This document shows, in pieces, positions 1 through 8,923 of a stretch of DNA of 64,000 nt. The notes under the pieces were generated by a model. It did no database searches. It was not told where the DNA came from and saw only the letters and a program-made list of their open reading frames with translations. Numbering within the stretch: the stretch's first letter is position 1; every line of letters begins with the position of its first letter. A program made the position numbers and the translations under genes. This DNA comes from Pleurostoma richardsiae (Eukaryota > Ascomycota > Sordariomycetes > Calosphaeriales > Pleurostomataceae): assembly GCA_030052745.1 (NCBI GenBank), contig JANBVO010000014.1:1-64000 (forward strand), given 5' to 3'.

Positions 1-2136
1 GGTCGTGTACTGCGGAGTCAACCTAAACGGTCTGTCCACTTTGATGACCTACCACCTCGCGCAATAACGGTCGATATACCTCCTAAAGGTAGGTCTAGGT
101 CCGCTGGGAAAGAGGCTGTAAGAGCTAAATCTACCGGGAAGGCGGCTGCAAAGGCCAAATCTAATGAAAAGGAGCCAAGGCGAGCTACTACCTCCAACAA
201 ACGCGCTATTTAAGGGGAGGAAAGTAGATCGTAGAAAGCAAAGAAAACGTCAACTAGAAGGGCTTTTTCTCGATCCCGTAACTTATCACGTCGGATACCG
301 ATATATAGTAGCCTAGAAGGGACCCCGGCTGTGGAAGAGGCCCCGGTTATGGAAAAAGCCCCTGAGATCGATCTCACTAACGAACCAAGCTCTCCAGCAG
401 AGGCAGGGTAATCCCTAGACCCTCCTAGGGAAGCTTTATCCCCCGGAGGTAATCCTAGGCCTATTAGTAGTAACGAGGATAATCTATTCCGTATACCATC
501 GCCGCCGCCAACGTAGCCCCGAGAAGTCGAAATAACTAGAAAGGCAACTATTATATAGACTGGCACGGTTAAAGGTATAAAGCCGCTATCGCCACTGACG
601 TTCCCTTAGATTATCCCCGACGGTAATCTCGAGCTTAAACTAAGCCTTAAATAGAAAGAGATAGCTAGCCAAACTAAAGTAATCGTTGACCGACTTATTA
701 GAGATAGCGAAGCTCGAATTAAACTTAAATAGACCGTAGTTACTGCTTATCGAAGAACCCGGCCTAATATATTAGACGCCAGATATTCAAACATTGTTTT
801 ACCTACTGCTACTAAGGATTTCGGAAGGCCTAATTTTAACGCTATCGTAAAGGCCTTCCTAGCCGGAGCTCCGCCATATTAGCTCCTATTGACGTTTAGT
901 TTCAAGCTAACGGCGTTGCCGAAAAAGACTACCCCTTATACGCCATCCGGGAGGTTTTTGGGTAATATTGAACAGCCGTTCACACCCTCTCTATCTCATC
1001 TTGCGAGACCTTCTATTGCCGGAACGCCAGACTCGGTACAACAAGAGGTCGAAAAGCTCTTCGCGCCTTTAACGTCAAAGAAGAGGTCGACTTCAGAGCA
1101 AATAACGGCCCAGCACACGCAAAAGACGATACTGACGAGAGACGCGTTTGCGGCCCTTCATAGGGAGAAATCGTGTTAAGACCCCTTCAGGTGCCGCAAC
1201 CACCCAGGGGCTAACGCAGGGGCCCCGGGCTATTATTACGTTAACCCCAAAAACGGCCGCCACTTGAAGATAAACCACAAAGACATAAAGCAGTAAGCAG
1301 AGGCTATATCTAACGGGCAAACGAGCCATAACAACCCCCCAGCGAATATTCTCATAAGAATTCTCCGAACTAAAATCGAAAGCCAACAGGGAGAAGATAA
1401 GGGCGCTAAGAGCGTAACCGGCCTCCCTAATCCGTTATTTAATCAAGAGGGACAAGGCCGAAGGAAAAGAAGTCGATATAAAGCTAGGACAAACGGTACG
1501 ATATATAATATCAACAACTTTTCCAGTATCGAGCTTCTTATCCAACAAAGCGTACAGTCAGCCTTTACTAGACTCTTCGCCGGCGGCCACAGGCCTCTTC
1601 TTCCAGCTCCGCAGCTCCCACCGTTGACGTCTATACCGTCTATTGCTTCCAATTACACTCCTTCTATTAGGCTCTTTCCTGCTAAAACTAGAGCCCCTTT
1701 AACTAGACCAGCGCCTGCAATAGGCGCTATAAGGAACCCACCAAAGCCGTTTATACTCCGGTCTTCTTCACCTATAATACCAGAAAGAGTAGACGTTAAC
1801 GGCCTAAGGCATAAATTCTTTCGGACTTTTCGACGGACCGAACTATTTGACTTGGCTCAAGTAGATGAAAGCAAACGGCTAGAATTAGCGTTAGAAACTG
1901 AAGGTATTCCGCTATCGAAACTAGACTCCTTACCAGATCCTTAGTTTTCGCGTAGGGATTTCGACTACTATTTCATTGAGACGCTCCGGACTTACTTTAA
2001 GCGCTTTATCGAAGCTAAACGGGTAACTATAAGTAACGAAAGAGCTATAACAACGCCAGTTAAAACTATAACGGATAATAGCAGCGGCCGAACTAAAGGT
2101 AGTTTAGCTAGGCTTAGTAAGAGTAAGTGCCCTTAA
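1..2136 (+). pseudogene. RIP-degraded long reading frame of unknown identity, 5' end outside window
   Basis: One reading frame (frame 1) can be followed from the left edge to about 2133 without any apparent frameshift. It is broken by roughly a dozen stops, for example near 211, 409, 514, 556, 607, 649, 730, 880, 1177, 1294 and 1942. All the stops I read are TAA or TAG and none is TGA, as expected if CAA/CAG codons lost C to T by repeat-induced point mutation. The DNA is visibly rich in TpA. The decoded protein is about 700 residues, with a Lys/Arg/Ser/Pro-rich disordered first half and a few more ordered stretches (the intact piece at 1624-1944 is 106 residues). I do not recognise the family. 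A structural (gag-like or ORF1-like) protein of a transposable element fits, but a duplicated host gene caught by RIP is equally possible. Confidence 0.55.
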
Positions 2137-2329
2137 GTGCCTAGATTTCAACTTTAGCAGTAATTTCCTCCGCTTTAACAACGTTTAACGTCGATTTAAC
2201 TCGTATAAGCTCTTAATCTAAGCTTTATACTTAATAGGCTAAAAGGGATTTATATTCGCAAGCTTATATACCTATAGAAGAAGAGGTAGTAGATATAAAA
2301 GTTAGTAAAAGTAACGCTATCTTTTACCT

Positions 2330-3436
2330 CCCTGTAGGTAATCTTAACTGCTTTCGTTCTAGTTATTTACCCTTTGATAGAGGCTATTACTCTTTTAATC
2401 TAGGCATTCGAGCCTTGCGAAAATAGCCTCGGATAACTTTACGGCGCGCAGATACTGCGTAGACGTAGTTAAGGAGGAATTGCCGCCACTCCTCGTCACA
2501 CGTCTAACTATCTGCCCGGTATTGGTAATAGTGCCGGATATATATCTTTAAGTCCTTAAAGAAAGCCTCGATTAGGTTAAAATCCAGGGAATACGGCGGT
2601 AAATATACCAACTTAACCCTATAGCCGTTATAAACGCCTCGGATTAGGTTATAGTAGTGGAACGATATATTATCTAGTACTAGGACAGATTTAAGCTCGG
2701 GAAATGGCGTTGTCTTAGGCAAAATACAGTCTCTAAGCTATAAGAAGAACCTCTAGGTATTTATACTATCTGTATATATAGCGACGGTTATTACACCTTC
2801 TAAGGCCAAAGCCGGGAAGATTTAATAGCAGCAACCGCGCCGTTCAAGAGCAACCTCTACCGAACTCAGCCCTCGGGGAGCCCAGCCCGTACGCCTCTTT
2901 CCATCACGTTTGTCGACCCCTAACTCGTCAAGAAAGACGAATTGGTCAAGCCTATAGTCTAATATCGAGTAAAGATATTAGCCTCGCAGCTCTTCGTTAC
3001 GTTCAAAAACTATCCGCTTAAACCTCTTGTTTATCCAGTCCACGACCTTTAAATGGCGGTAAATCGTAAATACATAGACCCGGAGACCAAACATTTCGTA
3101 TAGATACCACTACATTTCGTCTAAGTAGCGGTCGTTCTTTTCGCAAAGGACGTCAATGAACGCCTATATAGTAATTAGGGGGGTAAAACCATAGATTAAC
3201 TCCGTCCAGGAAACAGGACTACCCATTTCCATATATACGTTTATCAGTTTTTAGCTCCCTCTAAAACTTCGGAGAACAACTATCGAGCCAGTTATACCTT
3301 CCCGCTTACGAAAGATCTATACGTAACGAACAGTACAACCAGCCATCACGGAAATATCCTTGTTATTGAAGAGCTCGCTATATAGACAGACCTGGATAAG
3401 GGCCTTCTAGCTGCTTGTCAGCAGCCGGACCATGGC
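2330..3436 (-). mobile_element. RIP-inactivated Tc1/mariner-like (DD34E) transposase relic
   Basis: On the minus strand a single frame reads as a DDE transposase with TAG/TAA replacing glutamine codons at many points (for example 3407-3409 and 2504-2506). The catalytic triad is visible. The first Asp lies in FLDELGVDKRDG (about 2900-2940). The second is in LVLDNISFHYY. The Glu is in FNLIEAFFKDLK after the YLPPYS motif. The second Asp and the Glu are separated by 34 residues, the Tc1/mariner signature. The frame stays open without indels from about 3436 (candidate ATG of MVRLLTSS) to two adjacent stops near 2384-2389, and shortly beyond if those are RIP stops. Terminal inverted repeats and a TA duplication could not be placed by eye. 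The element is certainly inactive. Confidence 0.82.
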
Positions 3437-3495
3437 TTCAAGCCCACGGCCAGGTCCGCAATAGCCGACTACGCGTATAGAGAATAACCTCACGC

Positions 3496-4344
3496 TCAAC
3501 AGAGCCGAATTGGGCGAGAAACGCGTCTGGGAAGTCCAAAATATCGCGATTTTGGCGATATGAGGAATTGGGATGTGTGCGGGGAGATGAAAAAAGTGGG
3601 GGGCGAACACGAGCTTGCAATAGACAGTAGTCCAATGAGGAATTGCACCCCCATGGCAACGCCGTCAACGACCATGACCTCTCTCTCATTCATTTTCACG
3701 GCTTCGCTGCAGACCTGCTGCATCTCGGTCATACCAGCACAGCCAAGGCAAATGCAATCCGCACCCCTTTCAACCAACCTCCTCGCCGCTGCCACTAGCG
3801 CTACGTAGACCTCCTCCTTAGGCTTCGATTCCAGCTCGAGGACGCCGAGGTCGGAAGTCTCGCAGCCTGCGCTGAACGATCCCAGTCCGTAAGATAGCGC
3901 GATAGCATCCTCGTGCAGAAAACGTGATCGCTGCCCCGTCGTCACGATTCCCAGCCGGTCACCGCACATCCGGCTAGCATACAGGGCCGCCTCCATAATG
4001 CCGATAGCAGGCTGAGTGAACTCCTCTCGCAGCATAGGAATCAAGGGATGGGCGCTGAAGCAGGCGACCAGGAAGGCGTCAAATTTCTGTGACTTGGTCA
4101 TCAAAACCACAGATCGGAAGCAGTCTGCGGCGGACAGCACGGCATCGGCACGGCCTTCGATGGCAGACGGGGCCGAAGGTGGTGCGGTAAAGCCGTGCAC
4201 TGTGACCATGGGTGGGAGAGTTTCCCCGATACTGCGGAGACAGGCGGCCGTCATAGATGGTGTCGAGTTGGGGTTGATAAGGAGGATGGAGATCGGAGTG
4301 GTGCAGGCACCTGTTACCGACGGGAGGGTAGGGGCGGTATCCAT
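3496..4344 (-). CDS. Asp/Glu/hydantoin racemase family protein (DCG1-like)
   Basis: This is a 282-residue frame of the Asp/Glu/hydantoin racemase superfamily, which interconverts the two enantiomers of substrates such as 5-substituted hydantoins with two cysteines acting as acid and base. Both cysteines are present: C95 in VACFSAHP and C202 in CLGCAGM. The N-terminal ILLINPNST motif and the TTGQRS loop also fit. The yeast relative DCG1 sits in the allantoin (DAL) cluster. The neighbours are a hydantoinase-type gene and an N-carbamoyl-D-amino-acid hydrolase, which favours hydantoin racemase over glutamate racemase. The last roughly 40 residues after GVQFLIGLL do not look like the family. The true C-terminus may come from an unrecognised splice, or it may have been altered where the gene meets the RIP-mutated repeat about 60 bp downstream. 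Start chosen as the first in-frame ATG before ILLINPNST. Confidence 0.85.
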   Translation of the reverse strand: MDTAPTLPSVTGACTTPISILLINPNSTPSMTAACLRSIGETLPPMVTVHGFTAPPSAPSAIEGRADAVLSAADCFRSVVLMTKSQKFDAFLVACFSAHPLIPMLREEFTQPAIGIMEAALYASRMCGDRLGIVTTGQRSRFLHEDAIALSYGLGSFSAGCETSDLGVLELESKPKEEVYVALVAAARRLVERGADCICLGCAGMTEMQQVCSEAVKMNEREVMVVDGVAMGVQFLIGLLSIASSCSPPTFFISPHTSQFLISPKSRYFGLPRRVSRPIRLC

Positions 4345-5174
4345 GTCGCTATGTTCTCAAGTGCCACGCTTTCACGAGTATGGATGCTTCTACAGGTACA
4401 GGATTGTAACGTGAAAAGACGTCTCGTCACGCTGTCATCTATTAACAAGAAGTGGAGGCCGGCCGTATCTGAATGGTGGGACGAGCCCTTTAGAGTGCTG
4501 CCTTTCACTGTGGTAATGATAAGTGATAGCCGCCGAGCGGAGCCGGCCGCCTGGGCCATTCCGGTTAGCTAAGATGCAGTAAGCCTCGATATTGCCGCCC
4601 GGGAGCACGCTGCCTTTCTACTAAAATGAAGCCTTTAGCATACTGTTGTAAGACCATGAAATCGAGGTCGCAGAACGTGGGTTACAGGAACAATCACAGA
4701 TCCTGGCATGCTCTCATCGCAAGCTCGTTATTGGCCTTCAACTTCAGCTTCTCTAGCCGGAGGTCGCAAATGTTCAGGTATTTCTAAGGAACTCCTAAGT
4801 GTAAATTGCTATCGAACATCCGACATAATCATTTTCTTCTACTGTGTTTCCGCTTGATCATAAGAGCAAATGCGTGAGAGGCAATTAGCATTAGCAACCA
4901 TAGGGACGGGAAGGCAAGTAGCTAGCATTTGTAAGAGTTTGTTGCCACGGACAAAGTGAGAAATCCTCTTGAAACAACATACTCTACTTGTCATAAGCGG
5001 GCATGTGCCGAACTTGAATAAGCTAGCAGTGCGAATAAAGACAAGACTCGTTGTGTTGAGATAGAGAGGTCCCGCCTCATGCACCCATGTTGACTACATC
5101 TCATTTAATTGCAGAGTTGTCTGCCAGGATTACTGAGGCTTTCCGTTGTATAATCTGCCCTATTCTGGTGGCTC
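4345..5174. other. Intergenic, promoter of the racemase and 3' flank of the hydantoinase gene
   Basis: These 830 bases separate two genes that are both on the minus strand. I see no convincing coding frame: the open frames at 4195-4572 and 4839-5084 have no recognisable motif. The stretch should hold the racemase promoter next to 4345 and the 3' untranslated region and terminator of nothing else on the left side. Base composition is more AT-rich than the genes. I found no tRNA or repeat in it. Confidence 0.5.
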
Positions 5175-6928
5175 CTACATCCAGTAATCCCGTTCGCCAT
5201 CCATCATCCCCGTCGCTATTCTACCCATCTGCCCTGTCAGAATGGTAGACTTGCCTCTCCTCAAGTACTGTCCGTCACTCTTGCCACCCACAAGGCCGCC
5301 ACCGTCGCGATTCCACACCAGCTTACCCCTCAATAGCACCCGCCGCGGCCAGTTGCGCACCTCGACCCCTTCAAATGGGGTGTAGTCAATGCTGTGGTGA
5401 AGGCTGTCGTTCGTGATCTTGAACTTCCTCGGAGCTCCAGGATTTTCACCGCCATGTGCAGCCACCGCCACCGCGGATGGCTCCTCTGGATACCAGACAA
5501 CAATGTCTGCGTCGTACCCCGGAAGCAGGCTGCCCTTCCTATGGCTGAGTCCGTATAGCTTCGCCGGGTTCGTCGAGGTCAGCTCTACAAATCTCGGCAG
5601 TGAGATCCGGATTTTGTTGTTGCCCCGCTGCTGGTCGCCAATGTTTGGGTCGAAGGTCCTATCGAATATCAAGGGCAGCCGGGTTTCTATCCCCGGCAGG
5701 CCGTTGGGCACGTCTCTGAAGTCGGCATGTGCACATGCATGGGTAGCGCTCTCCCCGCTCTCAGCCATCCTTTTTGCTATGGCCTTTTTCTTCCCGCAGG
5801 GGTGGTCGAAGGTGCTCGGCGCATGATCGGAGCTGACGACGGTGAACGTTCCGTTGGCGAGGTTGAGCCACATCGCCTCGAGATCACGGGGGCTGTGACG
5901 TAGGGGTGGTGCGCATATGTTCTTCGCGCCTTCAACGTCGTGCTCTCCCGAGCGGAGGCGGTCGCTCAGCAGATAGAGATAGTGAGGACAGGTCTCGGCA
6001 TGGATAGGGAGCAGCCGCTGCTGGGCATCGTTGACGTGCTTGACCGCCTGTGGCGCCGACATGTGCACCAGCAATATTGGTGCGTCAGTGACCTCTGCTA
6101 AGCTGATGGCCCTGTAAGTGGCCTCGACCTCCGCGATCTGAGGGCGCGCCACGGAGTGGAAGAAAGTTCCAGTATTGCTGGCCTTGGACAAGTGTTTGGT
6201 GATCTGCTCGATGATGTCGCTGTTTTCGGCGTGGATCATCGTCGTGATGCCTAGGCTACGCGCCTTCATCATGATATTAAACAGGTCAGCATCTCCGAGT
6301 TTCATCGGCTCGTACGTCATGTACAGCTTGATACTAGAGATGCCTTCCTTCTCCACCAGCTCTGGCAGCTCCTTTTCCAACACATCCTCAGTGGGATTGG
6401 TTAGAATCACATGAAACCCATAATCACAGTACGCGTTTCCTGCGGCCTTCTTGTGATAACCACGCACCGCTGGCCATATGCTGTTTTCTGTTCGCTTCTG
6501 GGAGGCGAAAGCGATCACCGTGGTGTTGCCCCCAGCTAGGGCACTGCGAGAGCCGGCCTCCCAGTTGTCTCCCGTTGGAGAGTTCTCCTGCTCAATGTGT
6601 ACATGAGAGTCTACTCCACTACGTAGATTATTTGACGGTTAGTGACGGATGATCCGGGTCCGAGCCCCTCGCCGTGCCTAGTGACGTACCCCGGTGTGAT
6701 GTAGGCGCCCTCAGCATCTACGATCTGAGTCTCGGGGCCAACCTGCAGAGTCCGGCCGATGGCGGCGATCTTTCCGCCTTGTATTCCAATCTCCAGCCCG
6801 AAAGGGAGCACCTCCGTAGCTGTCACCTGCGGGTCCTTTGTCAGCTCCGGTCTGAAAACACCATTTTGATGATTAGATGAAGATGAGCTCCTCACTATGA
6901 GACCATTTTTGACAATGACGTCGAACAT
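5175..6928 (-). CDS. Dihydropyrimidinase / hydantoinase (PYD2-like), 2 exons
   Basis: This is a cyclic amidohydrolase that opens dihydropyrimidine or 5-substituted hydantoin rings to N-carbamoyl amino acids. Two exons (6690-6928 and 5175-6618) are joined over a 71-nt intron (GTACGT..GTAG). They give 560 residues, close to the fungal PYD2 length. Splicing restores the metal-binding motif GGVDSHVHIEQ. Metal ligands are visible: H85 and H87, the lysine to be carboxylated K177 (SIKLYMTY), H209 (MIHAENSD), H265 (LLVHMSA) and D344 (SSDHAPS). The C-terminal DYTPFEGVEVRNWPR stretch is typical. Start chosen at MFDVIVKNGLIV; an in-frame ATG at 6976 would add 16 residues. It shares a 650-bp divergent promoter with the carbamoylase at 7579, so the product can pass directly to that enzyme. 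Whether the substrate is dihydrouracil, a hydantoin or both cannot be told from sequence. Confidence 0.9.
6619..6689 (-). other. Intron of the dihydropyrimidinase/hydantoinase gene
   Basis: Donor GTACGT follows codon ..ITPG and acceptor CGTAG precedes the GVDSHVH codons. Removing these 71 bases joins two otherwise separate frames and creates the metal-binding HxH motif, so the call rests on both splice signals and protein continuity. A candidate branch site CACTAAC lies shortly before the acceptor. Confidence 0.88.
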
Positions 6929-7578
6929 GCTGTCTTTCTGTGATTGCTGTTGAAATCCGGAGGCCGAGTTCTTCAATCATTCAGGCATCACGGCCAGAGA
7001 GTAGGACTTAGTGGCCGCCAACCTATGGAATAGGCCTTGTGCACCTTATCCGAAGCCGCGGCCACGGCGATAACCTCAAGCTGTGAATATCCGAATGTCG
7101 GCCGCAACTCTTCGGGCACCTCCGATCGGAGACCATTCTGCTGAAGCCAATGGCATCCTGGCGGGCAAGCGATAAGCACGGCCAAGCATCAAGCATCTTC
7201 TGCTCGGCCGGCGCGATAAGACGGCGCCGCCTCTAACAGGTACGTTGGGATGATTTAGTGAGGCGGGCGGGGCAGGCTAAGCAGCACAATACGTGATCGG
7301 CTCATGAAGCCGAAGATGCCAGAGGATGGCCGGACATCGGAATGGCGCTCGCAGCGTCCGTTCGTCGGGCTTGAAATCGCCGGTGAGAATTATTCTGAAC
7401 TACAAGGAACCCATCCGCTCCTGTTGTAAGCACAACAACGGTGTTGACAGCGAACGTAGCCACCGTCTGGATCAAGAGAGCTTGACTGGCCAAGTCTGGT
7501 TATCGCGGTCTCCTCCCGCCCCCATCCCACACACTGGAAGTCTAGGAAAGAGGCGCAAGGAGTAATCCAAGTAACACA
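6929..7578. promoter_or_regulatory. Divergent promoter of hydantoinase and carbamoylase genes with GATA motifs
   Basis: This 650-bp region lies between two divergent catabolic genes. It contains CTTATC (GATAAG on minus) at 7045-7050, GATAA at 7069-7073, GATAAG at 7171-7176 and GATAAG at 7215-7220. AreA/NIT2-type GATA factors bind HGATAR sites, and two or more closely spaced sites are usual in nitrogen-catabolite-regulated promoters. Control of both genes by nitrogen supply is therefore likely, but this is inference. Short open frames here (6988-7185, 7302-7493) look fortuitous. Confidence 0.6.
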
Positions 7579-8676
7579 ATGACGGCCAACGGCACTTCGC
7601 CCCCTTCCCGGCGCTTCAAGGTCGCCGCGGCTCAGATGGGCGGCAACCAGCTGGCTGAGCCGCGACAACACGTACTGGAGCGGATGCTAAAGTTGCTGAA
7701 CGAGGCCGGCGAGGCTGGTGCAAAGTTGATCGTCTTCCCGGAACTGGCGCTGACCACCTTCTTCCCGCGGTGGCAGATTGACGACCCGGTGGAGAAAGCC
7801 AAGTTCTTTGAGCCCGAGTCGGCGGCGGAGCCGCACGCTATCCGGGACTCACCGAACGCGAAGCCCCTCTTCGACCGCGCCAGGACCCTCGGCATGGACG
7901 TGTACCTGGGCTACGCAGAGCGATGGACGGACGAGGCTGGTAAGACGACCGACTACAACACGACCGCGTACTACTCAGCCAGTGAGGACCGCATCATCAG
8001 CAAGTACCGCAAGGTGCATTTGCCGGGGACGAAGGAGCCGCTTCCGGACACCGGAAGGGGTGTGGAGCAGCAGTTAGAGAAGCGGTACTTCACGCCCGGC
8101 GACCTAGGATTCCAGGCCTTCCGGGCGCCAGGGCTGCTGGCGGGCGCAGTGAAGGTGGAGGATGGCGTGGACGCGGCCGCAACTGTGGGAAAGGGTGACC
8201 CGATCGTCGGAATGATGATCTGCAACGACAGGCGGTGGGCGGAGGCATGGCGAGCGTACGGCCTGCAAGGCGTGGAGCTGGTCCTGGAAGGTTACAACAC
8301 GACGGCGTGGGCGCCGCAGTATGATGGCACTGTCGAGGAGCAGGAGGCGGAGTCGCTGTTCCACCACTGGCTTTCGTGCCAGCACGGCAGCTACACCAAC
8401 GCGTGTTACAGCATCAACGTCGCCAAGTGCGGCAACGAGGACGGTGGGCTGCTGATCGCAGGGTCAGTCATCTACGATCCCGACGGCCACGAGGTCGCCA
8501 AGTCGAAGACGAAGGGCGACGAGCTGCTGGTCGCGGACATCGACCTGGCCAAGGTCCGACGAGGAAAGGAGAGGATCTTCGATATGGCGAGACACCGCCG
8601 TGTCGAGCACTATAAAATCCTAGTGGAGCAGACCGGGCCAAAGGAGCCGCCGTTGCTAAGCGGGAAGGGCAAATGA
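7579..8676 (+). CDS. N-carbamoyl-D-amino-acid hydrolase (nitrilase superfamily)
   Basis: This is a single-exon, 365-residue member of the carbon-nitrogen hydrolase superfamily. It cleaves N-carbamoyl amino acids to the amino acid, CO2 and ammonia. The catalytic triad is visible: E55 in VFPELALTTFFPRW, K145 in KYRKVHLPG and C215 in MMICNDRRWAEAWR. The CNDRRW motif, which in bacterial D-carbamoylases supplies residues holding the substrate carboxylate, together with GYNTTAW and the C-terminal ARHRRVEHY, points to the D-carbamoylase group. It does not look like an eukaryotic beta-ureidopropionase or Nit/amidase. Length exceeds bacterial D-carbamoylase (about 304 residues), partly through an insertion around residues 155-205. 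It diverges from the hydantoinase-type gene and so completes a racemase, hydantoinase and carbamoylase set. Start is the only ATG in frame before the conserved VAAAQMG strand. Confidence 0.9.
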   Translation: MTANGTSPPSRRFKVAAAQMGGNQLAEPRQHVLERMLKLLNEAGEAGAKLIVFPELALTTFFPRWQIDDPVEKAKFFEPESAAEPHAIRDSPNAKPLFDRARTLGMDVYLGYAERWTDEAGKTTDYNTTAYYSASEDRIISKYRKVHLPGTKEPLPDTGRGVEQQLEKRYFTPGDLGFQAFRAPGLLAGAVKVEDGVDAAATVGKGDPIVGMMICNDRRWAEAWRAYGLQGVELVLEGYNTTAWAPQYDGTVEEQEAESLFHHWLSCQHGSYTNACYSINVAKCGNEDGGLLIAGSVIYDPDGHEVAKSKTKGDELLVADIDLAKVRRGKERIFDMARHRRVEHYKILVEQTGPKEPPLLSGKGK

Positions 8677-8923
8677 ACAGCAGCACATCTTTGTAGGCAA
8701 AGCAAGTAGACAGGTGGATCAGCGAGGATGGCAGATCGGTTCGGTCGGATGTGAGGCAAGACAAATCCATCCAGCGATTCCATTGCGTATCATTATCAAG
8801 GTAGCAGAAGCCAAGCTACCCGACGCATCACCAACGTACCTAGCTAGTTCATAAATTTGTCATTACAAGAGAAAACAATAGAAAGTTGCATCATCCCTCC
8901 AGCTCAGTCAGACACTGAACGCC

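Noticed and set aside
6988-7185. Short minus-strand frame upstream of the hydantoinase gene
   Set aside because: Looked somewhat protein-like, but no family was recognised and it lies in a promoter with GATA motifs.
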